Shown piece by piece: positions 36,152 through 45,651 of a stretch of 64,000 bases of DNA (the stretch's first letter is position 1; the number at the start of each line of letters is the position of its first letter). The position numbers and the translations under genes were made by a program. This DNA is from Pseudobutyrivibrio xylanivorans. GTDB taxonomy: Bacteria; Bacillota; Clostridia; Lachnospirales; Lachnospiraceae. The notes beneath the pieces are model-generated. The model saw only the letters and a list, made by a program, of their open reading frames with translations, did not search any database and was not told where the DNA came from. Location: assembly GCF_008935055.1 (NCBI RefSeq), contig NZ_CP043028.1, forward strand, positions 1,828,501 to 1,892,500, written 5' to 3'.

Positions 36152-36838
36152 CTATTTGAGTCTTTCGATAACCTCTAAAACAATTGCAATCGACTGCTGT
36201 GCTGCCTTTCCAGCAAACGTGTTATAGTCCATTGCACTTCCATCTGCGTCTGAGATAGAACGAATAAGTGTGAAAGGCACATTATTAATATAGCATACAT
36301 GTGCAATACTTCCGCCTTCCATATCTGCAGCCATAGCGTTGAAGTTCATGTGAATCTTGTTACGCTGTTTATCTGTATCTACAAATAAATCACCAGAAGC
36401 AATTACTCCTGTTTCGTGAGCAATACCCATATCTGTAAGAGCCTGACATACTACCTCGTTGAGCTCCTTATCTGCCTCGAAATTAATCACATTGATTCCT
36501 GAAACAAGACCAAGTGGATCTCCAAGAGCGCTTGTGTTCATATCATGCTGAACAGCTGAGGTTGCCACTGCTACGTCAAGAACCTTTAAATCCTTTACAA
36601 GAGAGCCTGCCACACCGATATTAATCACATGATCTACACCAAAATGAAGAATCATAATCTCTGTACAAACTGCTGCAAAAACCTTGCCTACACCACTGAC
36701 TGCGGCAACTACTTCAATACCGTCGATTTCACCCTTAACGAATGAAATGCCACTGATTGTCTCCTTTACCGAATTCTTGATGGATGGTTGAAGATTCTCA
36801 ATCTCCATCTGCATTGCACCAATAATTCCTAATCTCAT
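36152..36838 (-). CDS. mtnN: 5'-methylthioadenosine/S-adenosylhomocysteine nucleosidase
   Basis: Hydrolyses MTA and SAH to adenine and the thioribose product, feeding LuxS. Family blocks: IGAMQMEIE at the N-terminus, GVGKVFAA, ADMEGGSIAHVC (catalytic/ribose-binding Glu) and IRSISDADG (catalytic Asp). 228 aa, normal size. Upstream neighbour is a DJ-1/PfpI gene 12 nt away. Its MTA activity also serves the spermidine synthase encoded at 46931-47815. Confidence 0.95.
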   Translation of the reverse strand: MRLGIIGAMQMEIENLQPSIKNSVKETISGISFVKGEIDGIEVVAAVSGVGKVFAAVCTEIMILHFGVDHVINIGVAGSLVKDLKVLDVAVATSAVQHDMNTSALGDPLGLVSGINVINFEADKELNEVVCQALTDMGIAHETGVIASGDLFVDTDKQRNKIHMNFNAMAADMEGGSIAHVCYINNVPFTLIRSISDADGSAMDYNTFAGKAAQQSIAIVLEVIERLK

Positions 36839-36850
36839 ACTATACTCCTT

Positions 36851-37399
36851 TTATTTATATACTACAGATTTTGCAATCTTTTCTGCTGCCTCTTCCCCTT
36901 GGAAAGTCTTGATAATCTCAAGAGCAAATGGAATAGCTGTTCCCAAGCCTCGGCTTGTAATAATATTTCCATCATGGCATACAGAATCTGCAGAAACCTT
37001 TGCTCCGATTAAATCGCCCTCCATTCCTGGATAGCAGGTAGCCTTCTTGCCTTCCAAAAGTCCTGCCTTTCCAAAAACTGTAGGTGCAGCACAAATTGCA
37101 GCAAGCTTCTTTCCAGAAGTGTTAAATCCATGAATCTGATCCATAAGAGGCTCACACAAGCCAAGATTCAGAGTACCTGGCATTCCACCTGGAAGTACCA
37201 GCATGTCTGCCTCCTCAAAATTTACATTTTCAATAAACTTATCACAAAGAGTTGTGATTCCATGGCTTCCCTTTACCTTCTTATCTCCTGTAATGGAAAC
37301 AGTCTCTATCTCTATTCCTGCACGTCTAAGTAAATCTACTACTGTAAGGGCCTCGATTTCCTCGTGTCCCTCTGCCATAAAGATTAATACCTTACTCAT
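36851..37399 (-). CDS. DJ-1/PfpI-family protein
   Basis: 182 aa from ATG 37399 (GGAGG 5 nt upstream). The nucleophile-elbow motif is AAICAAPTVFG with the conserved Cys, and an N-terminal EGHEEIEAL block provides the Glu paired with it. YajL/ThiJ-like proteins act as glyoxalases, chaperones or deglycases; which applies is not clear. First gene of the unit with mtnN and luxS. Confidence 0.9.
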   Translation of the reverse strand: MSKVLIFMAEGHEEIEALTVVDLLRRAGIEIETVSITGDKKVKGSHGITTLCDKFIENVNFEEADMLVLPGGMPGTLNLGLCEPLMDQIHGFNTSGKKLAAICAAPTVFGKAGLLEGKKATCYPGMEGDLIGAKVSADSVCHDGNIITSRGLGTAIPFALEIIKTFQGEEAAEKIAKSVVYK

Positions 37400-37449
37400 G
37401 TCTACCTCCCATCTTCGAAAAATATTCCACAATATCCTTATAATAGCAC

Positions 37450-37480
37450 AAAAGGAGCCGAATTGCTCGACTCCTTTTAT
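37450..37480 (-). terminator. Terminator of the 115-aa protein gene
   Basis: GGAGTCGA/TTCGGCTCC stem with a short loop, T-run on the minus strand, between the 115-aa gene and the DJ-1 gene. Confidence 0.75.
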
Positions 37481-37518
37481 TAATTATTTCTCTAATAGAT
37501 TCCTTTTACAACCTATAT

Positions 37519-37866
37519 TTATGCATACGCATCAAATCTACTTCCTGACATGTTATATGTATTGCCAACACCTTTCATGCTATAACCTGTGGTATTCATG
37601 AATTTTGCAGCAATATCATTAAAGGAACTTGCTGCCTGAAGTGTCTTTTGCTGAAGTGCCGCCGGATCCGCAGCTTCTTCAACCTCTTCTACCCTTGCAT
37701 TCGGGTACTGGACAGGATGTGTGCCATTGACTCCAGCAGTCTGCTTGGTAGTCTCAGCATTGTACACATCAGAAAAACCTGCTGTGTTCTCAACAGCATA
37801 GTTCATGGGTTGAATAGTTCCCACCTGATCATATGAACTTATTCCACTAATAGGTGCAATAGCCAT
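37519..37866 (-). CDS. Uncharacterised 115-aa protein with hairpin-masked RBS
   Basis: Not recognised. A small soluble protein, low in Lys, rich in Ala, Asn and Thr, with an acidic central stretch (VEEVEEAADPAAL), no signal peptide and no Cys. The composition recalls flagellar or surface-assembly accessory proteins, but nothing firm supports this. GGAGGG lies 8 nt before the ATG and is paired in a strong hairpin (37873-37914). A single-gene unit with its own terminator. Confidence 0.65.
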   Translation of the reverse strand: MAIAPISGISSYDQVGTIQPMNYAVENTAGFSDVYNAETTKQTAGVNGTHPVQYPNARVEEVEEAADPAALQQKTLQAASSFNDIAAKFMNTTGYSMKGVGNTYNMSGSRFDAYA

Positions 37867-37872
37867 AGAAAA

Positions 37873-37914
37873 CCCTCCAAAGATGACTATCGTAATAGTA
37901 GCACGTTTGGAGGG
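37873..37914 (-). promoter_or_regulatory. 5' leader hairpin sequestering the ribosome site
   Basis: Outer arms CCCTCCAAA / TTTGGAGGG pair perfectly; inside them ACTAT-TACG-ATAGT forms a second perfect stem with a tetraloop. The 3' outer arm is the Shine-Dalgarno of the 115-aa gene, so folding should block its translation. Confidence 0.6.
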
Positions 37915-38012
37915 CTAAAAACCAAAATACACAAACTTTAAATATTAAAATCTTAGATTAGACACAAAGCAACATAGACTCTTTTTCAGTAGAAAAATCC
38001 ACTTCCTGTTCC

Positions 38013-39473
38013 TTATGCATGATGCATCAAATGAAAGTTTTTAGAGGGACTATGATGCTTTGCTGTTGCATGAATAAATAATCCCAGGAATACAAATGCT
38101 GCAATTATTCCAACTGGGTAAGCAATTGTCGTTGATAAGTGTAAGCACTCTGGTGCGCAGAAGAAATAGGTTACAGAAACAGCTGACATAAATACGGCTG
38201 GCACCAATGTAATAATGTATTTCTTCTCATTTTGGAACAGATACATTGAAGCTGTCCAAAGAGCTATCATAGCAAGTGTCTGGTTCGACCAGCTGAAGTA
38301 TCTCCAGATTACACCATAATTTAACTGACTAATTAATGCGCCTGCTACTAAAAGAGGTACACAAATATATAATCTCTTGAGATAATGCTTCTGCTCAATC
38401 TTGAACCAGTCTGCAATAACAAGTCTTGCAGAACGGAATGCTGTATCACCTGAAGTGATTGGACAAGCTATAACTCCAAGCATTGCAAGCACGATGCCAA
38501 CACCGCCCATTGTCTTTGTACATATATCATATACGCAGGTTGCCTGACCATTTGCAAGCATCTCTGTTAATCCTACAGTCAATCCACCAGTTCTCGCATA
38601 AACAGCTGAACCAGCTGCTGCCCATATAAGTGCGATGACACCTTCACTTACCATAGCACCATAAAATACCATGTGGCTTTCCTTTTCTGTGCTACAGCAA
38701 CGAGCCATCAAAGGTGACTGTGTGGCGTGAAAGCCTGAAATAGCACCACAGGCAACTGATACAAACATCATTGGCCAGATAGGTGTAGTTGATGGATGAA
38801 GATTTGCGAATTCAATTTCTGGAATAGTATAGCCGTGAGTAAAGATACCAATTGCAACACCAACAGCCATGACTATCAGGCAAATACCAAATATTGGATA
38901 AAGCTTTCCAATAATCTTATCGATTGGAATAAATGTTGCTATGAAGTAATATAGCAATATAATTGCAAGCCAGAAATATGTATTAGTTAAAAGACCTGAG
39001 CCACCCTGATTGCCAATCAAAAGCGAAATAAGACCTGCTGGTCCTACTGCAAATACTGTACCTACCATTACAAGAAGAACTACGCTGAAAATACGCATGA
39101 TAGTCTTCATAATATTTCCAAGATACATTCCAGTAAGCTCTGATACACTCGCACCATCGTGACGCATACTCATAAATCCTACTGAAAAGTCATGAACGCC
39201 ACCCGCAAGGATGGTACCAAGAGTAATCCAAAGGAACACTGAGGTGCCCCACTGTGCGCCTGCCAATGCACCGTAAATTGGTCCAAGTCCAGCTATATTT
39301 AAAAGCTGAATAAGGAACAACTTCCATTTTGGCATTACTACGAAATCAACTCCATCATTGATTCGCACCGCAGGAGTTTCTCTGTCGTCTGGACCATAAA
39401 CCCCTTCCACAATTCTGCCATAAACAAAATAGCCACCAATGAGTACTGCTAAACAAACTAGAAAGCTAATCAT
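38013..39473 (-). CDS. cstA: CstA-family peptide/pyruvate transporter
   Basis: 486 aa, about 13-14 membrane helices. CstA family blocks are seen: AGLGPIYGALAGAQWG, GGVHDFSVGFMSMRHDGAS, SGFHATQSPLMARC and ITSGDTAFRSARL. The family imports peptides or pyruvate in carbon limitation. The start at 39473 is favoured by GGGGGTG 9 nt upstream; the in-frame ATG 18 nt earlier has only a weak site. Single-gene transcript with its own promoter. Confidence 0.94.
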   Translation of the reverse strand: MISFLVCLAVLIGGYFVYGRIVEGVYGPDDRETPAVRINDGVDFVVMPKWKLFLIQLLNIAGLGPIYGALAGAQWGTSVFLWITLGTILAGGVHDFSVGFMSMRHDGASVSELTGMYLGNIMKTIMRIFSVVLLVMVGTVFAVGPAGLISLLIGNQGGSGLLTNTYFWLAIILLYYFIATFIPIDKIIGKLYPIFGICLIVMAVGVAIGIFTHGYTIPEIEFANLHPSTTPIWPMMFVSVACGAISGFHATQSPLMARCCSTEKESHMVFYGAMVSEGVIALIWAAAGSAVYARTGGLTVGLTEMLANGQATCVYDICTKTMGGVGIVLAMLGVIACPITSGDTAFRSARLVIADWFKIEQKHYLKRLYICVPLLVAGALISQLNYGVIWRYFSWSNQTLAMIALWTASMYLFQNEKKYIITLVPAVFMSAVSVTYFFCAPECLHLSTTIAYPVGIIAAFVFLGLFIHATAKHHSPSKNFHLMHHA

Positions 39474-39527
39474 ACAATAATTCACCCCCATTCTTTAACA
39501 TGTCCCAACGGACCCTCTCTAAGGCTG

Positions 39528-39556
39528 ATTATAGTTCTCGTAAATAGACAGTACAA
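39528..39556 (-). promoter_or_regulatory. Promoter of cstA
   Basis: Minus strand TTGTAC (39556-39551), 17-bp spacer, TATAAT (39533-39528). Confidence 0.72.
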
Positions 39557-39589
39557 TAATGGTGGGAAAAATTTCACAAAAAAGACATA

Positions 39590-39723
39590 AAAAAGGCTTC
39601 CCCGCAAAGGGAAGCCACATATACACCTCATCTGTCACCTTCGGTGACAGCTTCTTCTCCGCTGCCGCTCCGGTCGGCTCGGGGCAGAGGTCCACTGGAC
39701 CTCTCTCGCCCTCAAGGAGAAGC
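39590..39723 (-). repeat. Structured intergenic repeat-like element with terminator
   Basis: 134 bp directly after the sufB-like stop, more GC-rich than its surroundings. It contains a 19-bp palindrome (AGAGGTCCA-C-TGGACCTCT, 39686-39704), a CTGTCACC/GGTGACAG hairpin (39632-39650), and a terminal GGCTTCCC/GGGAAGCC hairpin with T-run (39616-39595) that can terminate the suf transcript. The ends read TTGAGGG and GATGAGGTG on the minus strand, like dispersed intergenic elements known to me in other clostridia. Non-coding. Confidence 0.65.
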
Positions 39724-40647
39724 CTATCTTAAGAATCCTGCTACAATCTGCTCCTCAGCTTCTTCCTCTGTGAGTCCAAGAGACATAAGCTTGATAAGCT
39801 GATCTCCAGCAATCTTTCCGATGGCTGCCTCGTGAATAAGAGCAGCATCTACATTTTTAGCGTCAAGCTTTGGAATAGCTACAACGTGTGCATTGCCCAT
39901 GATGATAGCATCGCAGGCTGCATGTCCGTTACAAGCTGTGTTACCTTCGATTGAAACCTCAAAAATCTGCTCTGAATCATCCTTTGCAACAGAACGTGAA
40001 ACAACGTCTGCGCTAGAGCCTTCACCGTTAAGAGCTACCTTATAATCTGAAGTAGCTGTCTGTGAACCATGAGTCATAAGAGCCTCATGAATAAGAAGAG
40101 TAGCACCCTTCTTAAGCTCAGCAAGATTTGTGCGGACTGTAGAATCAACTCCCTTAATCTGCACCATCTCCATCTCTACGTAGCTGCCTTCCTCCTGGTA
40201 AACCTCTGTAACAGGATTAAGGATACGAGCGCCCTTACCGTCGCCCTCGCCGTAGTGCTTTTCAACATATTTAACTCTGGCATTCTTTCCAACGTGGAAT
40301 GTATGAATACCATCGTGCTGAGAATCCTGATCTCCGCAGTTGTGAATACCACAACCAGCTACGATAGTAACATCTGCGTCTTCGCCAATATAAAAATCAT
40401 TGTAAACCATATCCTTAAGGCCGCTCTCTGAAAGAACAACTGGGATATGAACGCTTTCGCCCTTTGTGCCAGCCTTAACGATTATATCAATACCTGGCTT
40501 ATCTTCCTTTGAAACAATGTCGATGTTTGCTGTAGTATTGCGACCAGCGCTAGTTCCGTTGGCACGAATATTGTAAGCGCCCTGTGGAATGCTATCTAAG
40601 TCAGCAACCTCGTGTAATATATTCTTCTGAATTGCATCAAGAGCCAT
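39724..40647 (-). CDS. SufB/SufD-like Fe-S scaffold, SmsB-type
   Basis: 307 aa beta-helix scaffold, shorter than SufB of the full SUF system (about 460-480). Recognisable blocks are GCGIHNCG, YVEKHYGEGDGKG and CNGHAACDAIIMG, and the C-terminal HEAAIGKIAGDQLIKLMSLG with the His/Glu pair typical of SufB/D. Translation is coupled to the ATPase gene upstream. Only two genes are present, so this fits the minimal SufC+SufB-type (SMS) system described in anaerobes. Assembles and passes on Fe-S clusters, needed by radical SAM enzymes here. Confidence 0.9.
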   Translation of the reverse strand: MALDAIQKNILHEVADLDSIPQGAYNIRANGTSAGRNTTANIDIVSKEDKPGIDIIVKAGTKGESVHIPVVLSESGLKDMVYNDFYIGEDADVTIVAGCGIHNCGDQDSQHDGIHTFHVGKNARVKYVEKHYGEGDGKGARILNPVTEVYQEEGSYVEMEMVQIKGVDSTVRTNLAELKKGATLLIHEALMTHGSQTATSDYKVALNGEGSSADVVSRSVAKDDSEQIFEVSIEGNTACNGHAACDAIIMGNAHVVAIPKLDAKNVDAALIHEAAIGKIAGDQLIKLMSLGLTEEEAEEQIVAGFLR

Positions 40648-41387
40648 TACTGGTCACCTCCTAACTTCTCGCAGGCAATGCTTGCTGCGGAATCTGTACC
40701 AAGAAGCTCTGGAAGGATTTCATCCTTAGGTCCCTGCTTCTTAACCTTGCCGTTTTCGATAACAACAATCTCGTCAGCGATGTTAAGAATACGCTCCTGA
40801 TGGGAGATAACAATAATGGTACCGTTAACTGTCTTTCTCATATTTTCAAAAACCTTGATAAGGTTCTGGAAGCTCCAAAGATCGATACCAGCCTCTGGCT
40901 CATCAAAGATAGAAAGCTTTGTGCCACGAGCAAGAACTGTAGCGATTTCGATACGCTTAAGCTCTCCACCTGAAAGTGATGCGTTTACCTCACGCTCCAC
41001 ATAATCCTTTGCACAAAGGCCAACCTTTGAAAGGTACTCGCAGGCTGCTGCAACGGAAATCTGCTCTCCAGCTGCAAGTCTAAGTAAATCGATTACTCGA
41101 ATTCCCTTGAAATGAACTGGTGCCTGGAAAGCAAAGCTGATTCCCATTTTTGCTCGTTCAGTGATATTTTTCTCTGAGATATCAACACCGTCAAGAATAA
41201 TCTGTCCTGATGTAAGCTGATTAACACCCATGATAAGCTTTGCAAGTGTAGACTTACCACCACCATTTGGGCCTGTAATGACAATGAACTTGCCATCTTC
41301 TACTGTTAGGTCGAGGCCGTCGATGATTTCCTTTTTGGTATCACCCTCGTCATCAACCCTGTAAGTAAGGTTTTTGATTTCTAACAT
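40647..41387 (-). CDS. sufC: SufC-like Fe-S assembly ATPase
   Basis: 246 aa. Walker A GPNGGGKSTLA, Q-loop FAFQAPVHFKG (the SufC-typical FQ.P), signature ASLSGGELKRIEIA, Walker B LSIFDEPEAGID and switch His in VISHQERI. Cytosolic ABC ATPase that drives the scaffold protein encoded directly downstream (stop and start overlap). No sufSU or sufD is adjacent. Confidence 0.92.
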   Translation of the reverse strand: MLEIKNLTYRVDDEGDTKKEIIDGLDLTVEDGKFIVITGPNGGGKSTLAKLIMGVNQLTSGQIILDGVDISEKNITERAKMGISFAFQAPVHFKGIRVIDLLRLAAGEQISVAAACEYLSKVGLCAKDYVEREVNASLSGGELKRIEIATVLARGTKLSIFDEPEAGIDLWSFQNLIKVFENMRKTVNGTIIVISHQERILNIADEIVVIENGKVKKQGPKDEILPELLGTDSAASIACEKLGGDQ

Positions 41388-41518
41388 TTTAGTACTCCTC
41401 TATTATATGTGTATCAACGGATAATGCCCTGCCAGAGGCAATTACCCTACAATCTTTAGGTCAATTCTCAAGTGCCCTATTATAATACCACGAAACACTT
41501 GAAATAAGTGAATTAATT

Positions 41519-41559
41519 TAAAAACAAAGGGCCTAGTGATAATCATTCTCACTAGACCC
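41519..41559 (-). terminator. Terminator of the secreted SGNH gene
   Basis: GGGTCTAGTGA/TCACTAGGCCC stem (one wobble), then TTTGTTTTT on the minus strand, 7 bp after the stop. The stretch 41388-41518 holds the suf leader; a TATTATAAT on the minus strand near 41480-41488 may be its -10. Confidence 0.8.
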
Positions 41560-41565
41560 ATATTT

Positions 41566-42333
41566 TTAAATCGAATAATACTCTTTTAAAACCTTATCGT
41601 TGATTATTCCCTGATTAATCAGCGAATAAATCAGCTTATAACTCTTGTTATTGTAATGGATTCCATCCTTGGATGACAGCTGACCGAGCACCTGTGAATA
41701 TGTATCGATATAGCTGATATCAGAGCTTAGCCCCTGCTGCATACGAGCATTCCAATTTTCAATAAGCTCATTTGTGATTCCTGGATATGAGCTTGTCTCA
41801 AAAACCATTGGATTAACAGAAACATAATATACATTGGCTCCAAGTGCAGTCCACACTGCTGCCTTTTCATTCAAATACGAAATATATTTCTTAGTATAGG
41901 AAAGGCTGCGAACATCGTTTACACCCATCAGAATAACTACATCTGTATTTGCATTAATATCCGACTCAACTGCTGGAACTCCGGTACTCTTCATCCAGGT
42001 TAGCCCCATGCCAACCTTTGCTGACCAGACATTATTGTCCTTTCCAACTGCTCCCTTCATTCCGACTGTTCGTGAATCACCAATAAAAACAATCTGGCGA
42101 CTCTGCTGCTCGGCTGTTACCGCTGCAACCTGTTGCGCCAATACTGCCTGAGCATCTGCCTCAGCATTTACATCCGTTGTATCAGCAGCATTTAAATTAT
42201 CTGTAACAATCACATCCTCAGTGACTGGAATCTGCTGTACCTGAATCTCTTCAGCCTTGGTTCTATAAACAGGACCTGCACACAATACTAACAACAGGGC
42301 AAATGAAATAATACTATAAATTCTCTTCTTCAT
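41566..42333 (-). CDS. Secreted SGNH/GDSL hydrolase
   Basis: 255 aa. Signal peptide (about residues 1-27, ending near YRTKAEE), an acidic Asp/Ala/Thr-rich linker to about residue 75, then an SGNH domain: IVFIGDSRTVGM (Ser), VGMGLTWM (Gly block), LMGVNDVRS (Asn), and C-terminal DGIHYN (Asp/His). Probably a secreted esterase or deacetylase acting on carbohydrate or cell wall. Single-gene transcript. Confidence 0.85.
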   Translation of the reverse strand: MKKRIYSIISFALLLVLCAGPVYRTKAEEIQVQQIPVTEDVIVTDNLNAADTTDVNAEADAQAVLAQQVAAVTAEQQSRQIVFIGDSRTVGMKGAVGKDNNVWSAKVGMGLTWMKSTGVPAVESDINANTDVVILMGVNDVRSLSYTKKYISYLNEKAAVWTALGANVYYVSVNPMVFETSSYPGITNELIENWNARMQQGLSSDISYIDTYSQVLGQLSSKDGIHYNNKSYKLIYSLINQGIINDKVLKEYYSI

Positions 42334-42498
42334 ATTTTCTTTCTAATTTAACTCTATCCACTGTAATAAGTTGCATACATAATACTATAAACTTTTATGT
42401 AAATTATTACAAACTTGTTGCATTATACAGCCTAATTGTGTTCAATCTGTGTCTTAGCGCAAATATTTTTGAAGAAGTTCTTGAATAGTAAAATACAC

Positions 42499-43377
42499 CT
42501 ATTTTTCAGCTATAATCCTATAGCAGTCCGGACGTCTGTCTCTAAAGATTCCCCAGCTTAATCTATTGATTGCTATCTCATCCAAATCGTAGGTATGAAT
42601 TAATATCTCTTCCTTGTCCCTTGAGGCTGACTCTTTAAGCTCTCCTGTTTCATCTGTCATGAAGGATGAACCGTAGAAATTAAGAGCCGACTCCTGCCCA
42701 CCATTTTCCTTCGATGGTTTAACCTCCTCAAAGCCAATACGATTTGCCGCCACTACTGGCATAAGGTTAGCTGCTGCATGCCCCTGCATTGCGCGTCTCC
42801 AGTGAGGCATACTGTCACACTCGATAATAGGCTCACTGCCAATCGCTGTAGGGTAGAATAAAATCTCAGCTCCCTCAATTGCCATAGTTCTGGCTGTTTC
42901 TGGAAACCACTGATCCCAACAAATTCCAACGCCGATTTTGCCATACTTTGTATCCCATACCTTAAAGCCTGTATTGCCCGGTGTAAAATAGAATTTCTCC
43001 TGATAGAAATGATCATCTGGTATATGAGTCTTGCGATATACTCCAAGAATCTCTCCATCAGCATCAATCACTGCTACACTATTAAAAAGCACGTTTCCAT
43101 CCTTCTCATAAAAGCTAACAGGGATAACTACTGATAGCTCTTTTGCAACCTTTTTGAAGTGTTGAACTGCATCGTTCTCATAAACTGATTTCGCAAAAGC
43201 ATAGTATTCGTATTGACGCTCCTGACAAAAATACTGACGCTCAAAAAGTTCTGGAAGCAGGATAATTTGAGCGCCCTGTGAAGCCGCCTTGCGAAGCATT
43301 TCGTCTGCTTTTGCGATGTTTTTTTGAACTTCTGTAGTGCATTGCATTTGGATTGCTGCTACTGTAACATTTCGCAT
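42499..43377 (-). CDS. aguB: N-carbamoylputrescine amidase
   Basis: Converts N-carbamoylputrescine to putrescine, CO2 and ammonia. Nitrilase-fold triad: Glu in [11 protein letters not shown], Lys in YRKTHIPDD, Cys in [10 protein letters not shown]. The substrate-type markers [13 protein letters not shown] and [10 protein letters not shown] fit the AguB group. 292 aa. Last gene of the polyamine operon and overlapping aguA by 19 bp. Confidence 0.94.
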   Translation of the reverse strand: MRNVTVAAIQMQCTTEVQKNIAKADEMLRKAASQGAQIILLPELFERQYFCQERQYEYYAFAKSVYENDAVQHFKKVAKELSVVIPVSFYEKDGNVLFNSVAVIDADGEILGVYRKTHIPDDHFYQEKFYFTPGNTGFKVWDTKYGKIGVGICWDQWFPETARTMAIEGAEILFYPTAIGSEPIIECDSMPHWRRAMQGHAAANLMPVVAANRIGFEEVKPSKENGGQESALNFYGSSFMTDETGELKESASRDKEEILIHTYDLDEIAINRLSWGIFRDRRPDCYRIIAEK

Positions 43378-44480
43378 ACCTCTTCTCCTTTTGGTATCTG
43401 TTGCGTTATGCAGTGGATATTCCCACCACCAACTATTATTGCTCTTGCATATATTGGGTAAATCTTGCGCTCTGGGAAAAGCTTTGTCAGGATTTCAACA
43501 GCCACACAGTCATTTTCGTCTCCAAACTGTGGCACAATTACGCCACCGTTTGAAATATAAAAATTCACATAACTTGCTGCCAGGCGTTCGCCCACCTCAC
43601 GGACATCCTCACCCTCTTCAAACTCGTATCCTTCAAGCTCTTCTGCTGTGATGCATACAGGAGCCTTTGGAATTGGGAGCTTATGAACTATAAAATTGCG
43701 TCCCTTTGCATCAGTTTCCTTTTCCAGCACATCAAGGTTTGCTTTACTCATAGCATACTGTGGGTCGCTCTCGTCATCTGTCCATGCAAGCACTACTTCT
43801 GCAGGCTTAACGAATGCACAGATATTATCCACATGCTCATTTGTTTCGTCATTATATATTCCACTAGGAAGCCAGATAACCTTCTTCGCCCCAAGATATT
43901 CTTTAAGCTTATCCTCAATTTCCTGCTTTGATAAATCAGGGTTGCGCCCCTTACTCAAAAGGCAGCTCTCTGTAACAATTACAGTCCCTTCGCCATCAGC
44001 ATGAATACTTCCTCCCTCAAGAACAAATGGGTGGGCGTCATACACATCCATATTAAGGGCATCACAAATTATCCTTGCAGCTTTATCATCATTATCCCAG
44101 TGCGCATAAAGTCCATCAAAATCTCCGCCCCAGGCATTAAAGCACCAATCGATACCTCTCACCACACTGCCATTTACAACACAGGTCGGTCCAACATCTC
44201 TTGCCCAGGCATCATCCGTATTTATCTGAAGTGGGATGATATTTACATCCGTATTGAACTCTGATTGCACTTCTGAAATATGCTCTTCATCAGCAAGCAT
44301 CCATACCTTTTCGCTATCCGCAATAGCTCTGGCAATTTGTGCAAATGCCTGCTTCGCTTCCTTCCCCTCATAAGGCCATGAGCCTGGTCGTACAGGCCAA
44401 ATCATCACAGTACCTTCATGGGTTGAAAACTCTGCAGGCATATAAAATTTATCTTTAGACGGTGTATTCTCTAGTTTCAT
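43359..44480 (-). CDS. aguA: Agmatine deiminase
   Basis: Converts agmatine to N-carbamoylputrescine and ammonia. Family blocks: [42 protein letters not shown] and the catalytic Cys in [11 protein letters not shown]. 373 aa, normal length. Between nspC and aguB in the polyamine operon. Confidence 0.95.
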   Translation of the reverse strand: MKLENTPSKDKFYMPAEFSTHEGTVMIWPVRPGSWPYEGKEAKQAFAQIARAIADSEKVWMLADEEHISEVQSEFNTDVNIIPLQINTDDAWARDVGPTCVVNGSVVRGIDWCFNAWGGDFDGLYAHWDNDDKAARIICDALNMDVYDAHPFVLEGGSIHADGEGTVIVTESCLLSKGRNPDLSKQEIEDKLKEYLGAKKVIWLPSGIYNDETNEHVDNICAFVKPAEVVLAWTDDESDPQYAMSKANLDVLEKETDAKGRNFIVHKLPIPKAPVCITAEELEGYEFEEGEDVREVGERLAASYVNFYISNGGVIVPQFGDENDCVAVEILTKLFPERKIYPIYARAIIVGGGNIHCITQQIPKGEEVCEMLQ

Positions 44481-44489
44481 AATTCGTAT

Positions 44490-45635
44490 TTACGATAATC
44501 TATTTTTAAAATCCTCGTAGGTAAATTCCTTTATCAATTGGCATTCCCCGTCCTTCTTTTGTAAATATATGCTAGGAAGAGGTATGCCGTTAAATGTATT
44601 ATTTTTTACCATGGAATAAATTGCCATATCCTCAAAAATCAATCTATCCCCTGGAACCATCTCCTTATCAAAGGAATAATCCCCTATAATATCTCCAGCA
44701 AGGCAGGTGTAGGAAGAAAGACGATACTCATATGGCTTCTCCCCCCATTCACCAGAGTCCTTGAGTGGTGGGCGGTATGGCATCTCCAAAACATCAGGCA
44801 TATGGCAGGCTGCTGATGCATCAAGAATCAATGTCTTGATTCCATTATCAACAACATCCATAACCTCTGTAACAAGGTAACCTGCATTCAGGGCAATTGC
44901 CTCACCAGGTTCAAGATAAACTTCAACATTGTAGGTCTCACGAATATGGCAGACCAATTCAATCAGTTTATCCACATCATAATCTTCTCTTGTGATATGA
45001 TGTCCACCGCCCATGTTGAGCCATTTCATCTGATGTAGATAACTTCCAAACTTTTCCTCGAAGACAGCTAATGTAGTCTCTAAATCATCAGAGTTCTGCT
45101 CGCATAATGTGTGGAAATGAAGTCCTTCCACCCCATCCAACAGTGTTGGTTCTGCCTCCAGCGCCTTTTCAAGATTTGCCTTTGTTACACCAAGTCTTGA
45201 GCCTTGCGCGCAAGGGTCATAGATTGCATGGTCACCCTGTGTGGAACACTCTGGATTAAGTCTAAGTCCTATGCCTACACCAGCATCAATGCATTTCTTT
45301 TTATATTTTAAAAGCTGTGCTGTGGAATTGAAGATAATATGGTCGCATATCTTCACCAACTCATCCATGTCACTATCCTTAAAGGCTGGTGCAAAGACAT
45401 GATTTTCTTTGCCCATCTCTTCTTTTCCAAGTCGCGCCTCAAAGATTCCACTGGCTGTAGTACCTGCAAGATACTGACCAATCAATGGATAGACACAAAA
45501 GTTTGAAAAGGCCTTCTGTGCCAACAATATCTTGCAACCCGCCTCCTGCTGCACTCTTTTCAATATTTCAAGATTTTCAATAAGCTTCCCCTCATCTATC
45601 ACATAAGATGGAGTTGACACCTGCGAAAGTAACAT
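44490..45635 (-). CDS. nspC: Carboxynorspermidine/carboxyspermidine decarboxylase
   Basis: PLP-dependent alanine-racemase-fold decarboxylase making spermidine (or norspermidine) from its carboxy form. The PLP Lys is in LLAQKAFSNF; other blocks are LHFHTLCEQ, LNMGGGHHITREDYD and YLEPGEAI, plus DASAACHMPD with a catalytic Cys. The ATG at 45635 has GAGG 6 nt upstream, whereas the GTG 12 nt earlier overlaps that site. 381 aa. Confidence 0.93.
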   Translation of the reverse strand: MLLSQVSTPSYVIDEGKLIENLEILKRVQQEAGCKILLAQKAFSNFCVYPLIGQYLAGTTASGIFEARLGKEEMGKENHVFAPAFKDSDMDELVKICDHIIFNSTAQLLKYKKKCIDAGVGIGLRLNPECSTQGDHAIYDPCAQGSRLGVTKANLEKALEAEPTLLDGVEGLHFHTLCEQNSDDLETTLAVFEEKFGSYLHQMKWLNMGGGHHITREDYDVDKLIELVCHIRETYNVEVYLEPGEAIALNAGYLVTEVMDVVDNGIKTLILDASAACHMPDVLEMPYRPPLKDSGEWGEKPYEYRLSSYTCLAGDIIGDYSFDKEMVPGDRLIFEDMAIYSMVKNNTFNGIPLPSIYLQKKDGECQLIKEFTYEDFKNRLS

Positions 45636-45651
45636 CTTCTGCCTCACAAAA

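Noticed and set aside
37203..37601. Plus-strand ORF of 132 codons
   Set aside because: It covers the antisense of the DJ-1 gene start, a terminator and part of another gene; no ribosome site.
41529..41559. Fur-box-like sequence (GATAATCATTCTC)
   Set aside because: It lies within a terminator hairpin downstream of a gene, not at a promoter.
43337..44264. Plus-strand ORFs opposite aguA
   Set aside because: Antisense shadows of a gene with intact catalytic motifs and operon context.
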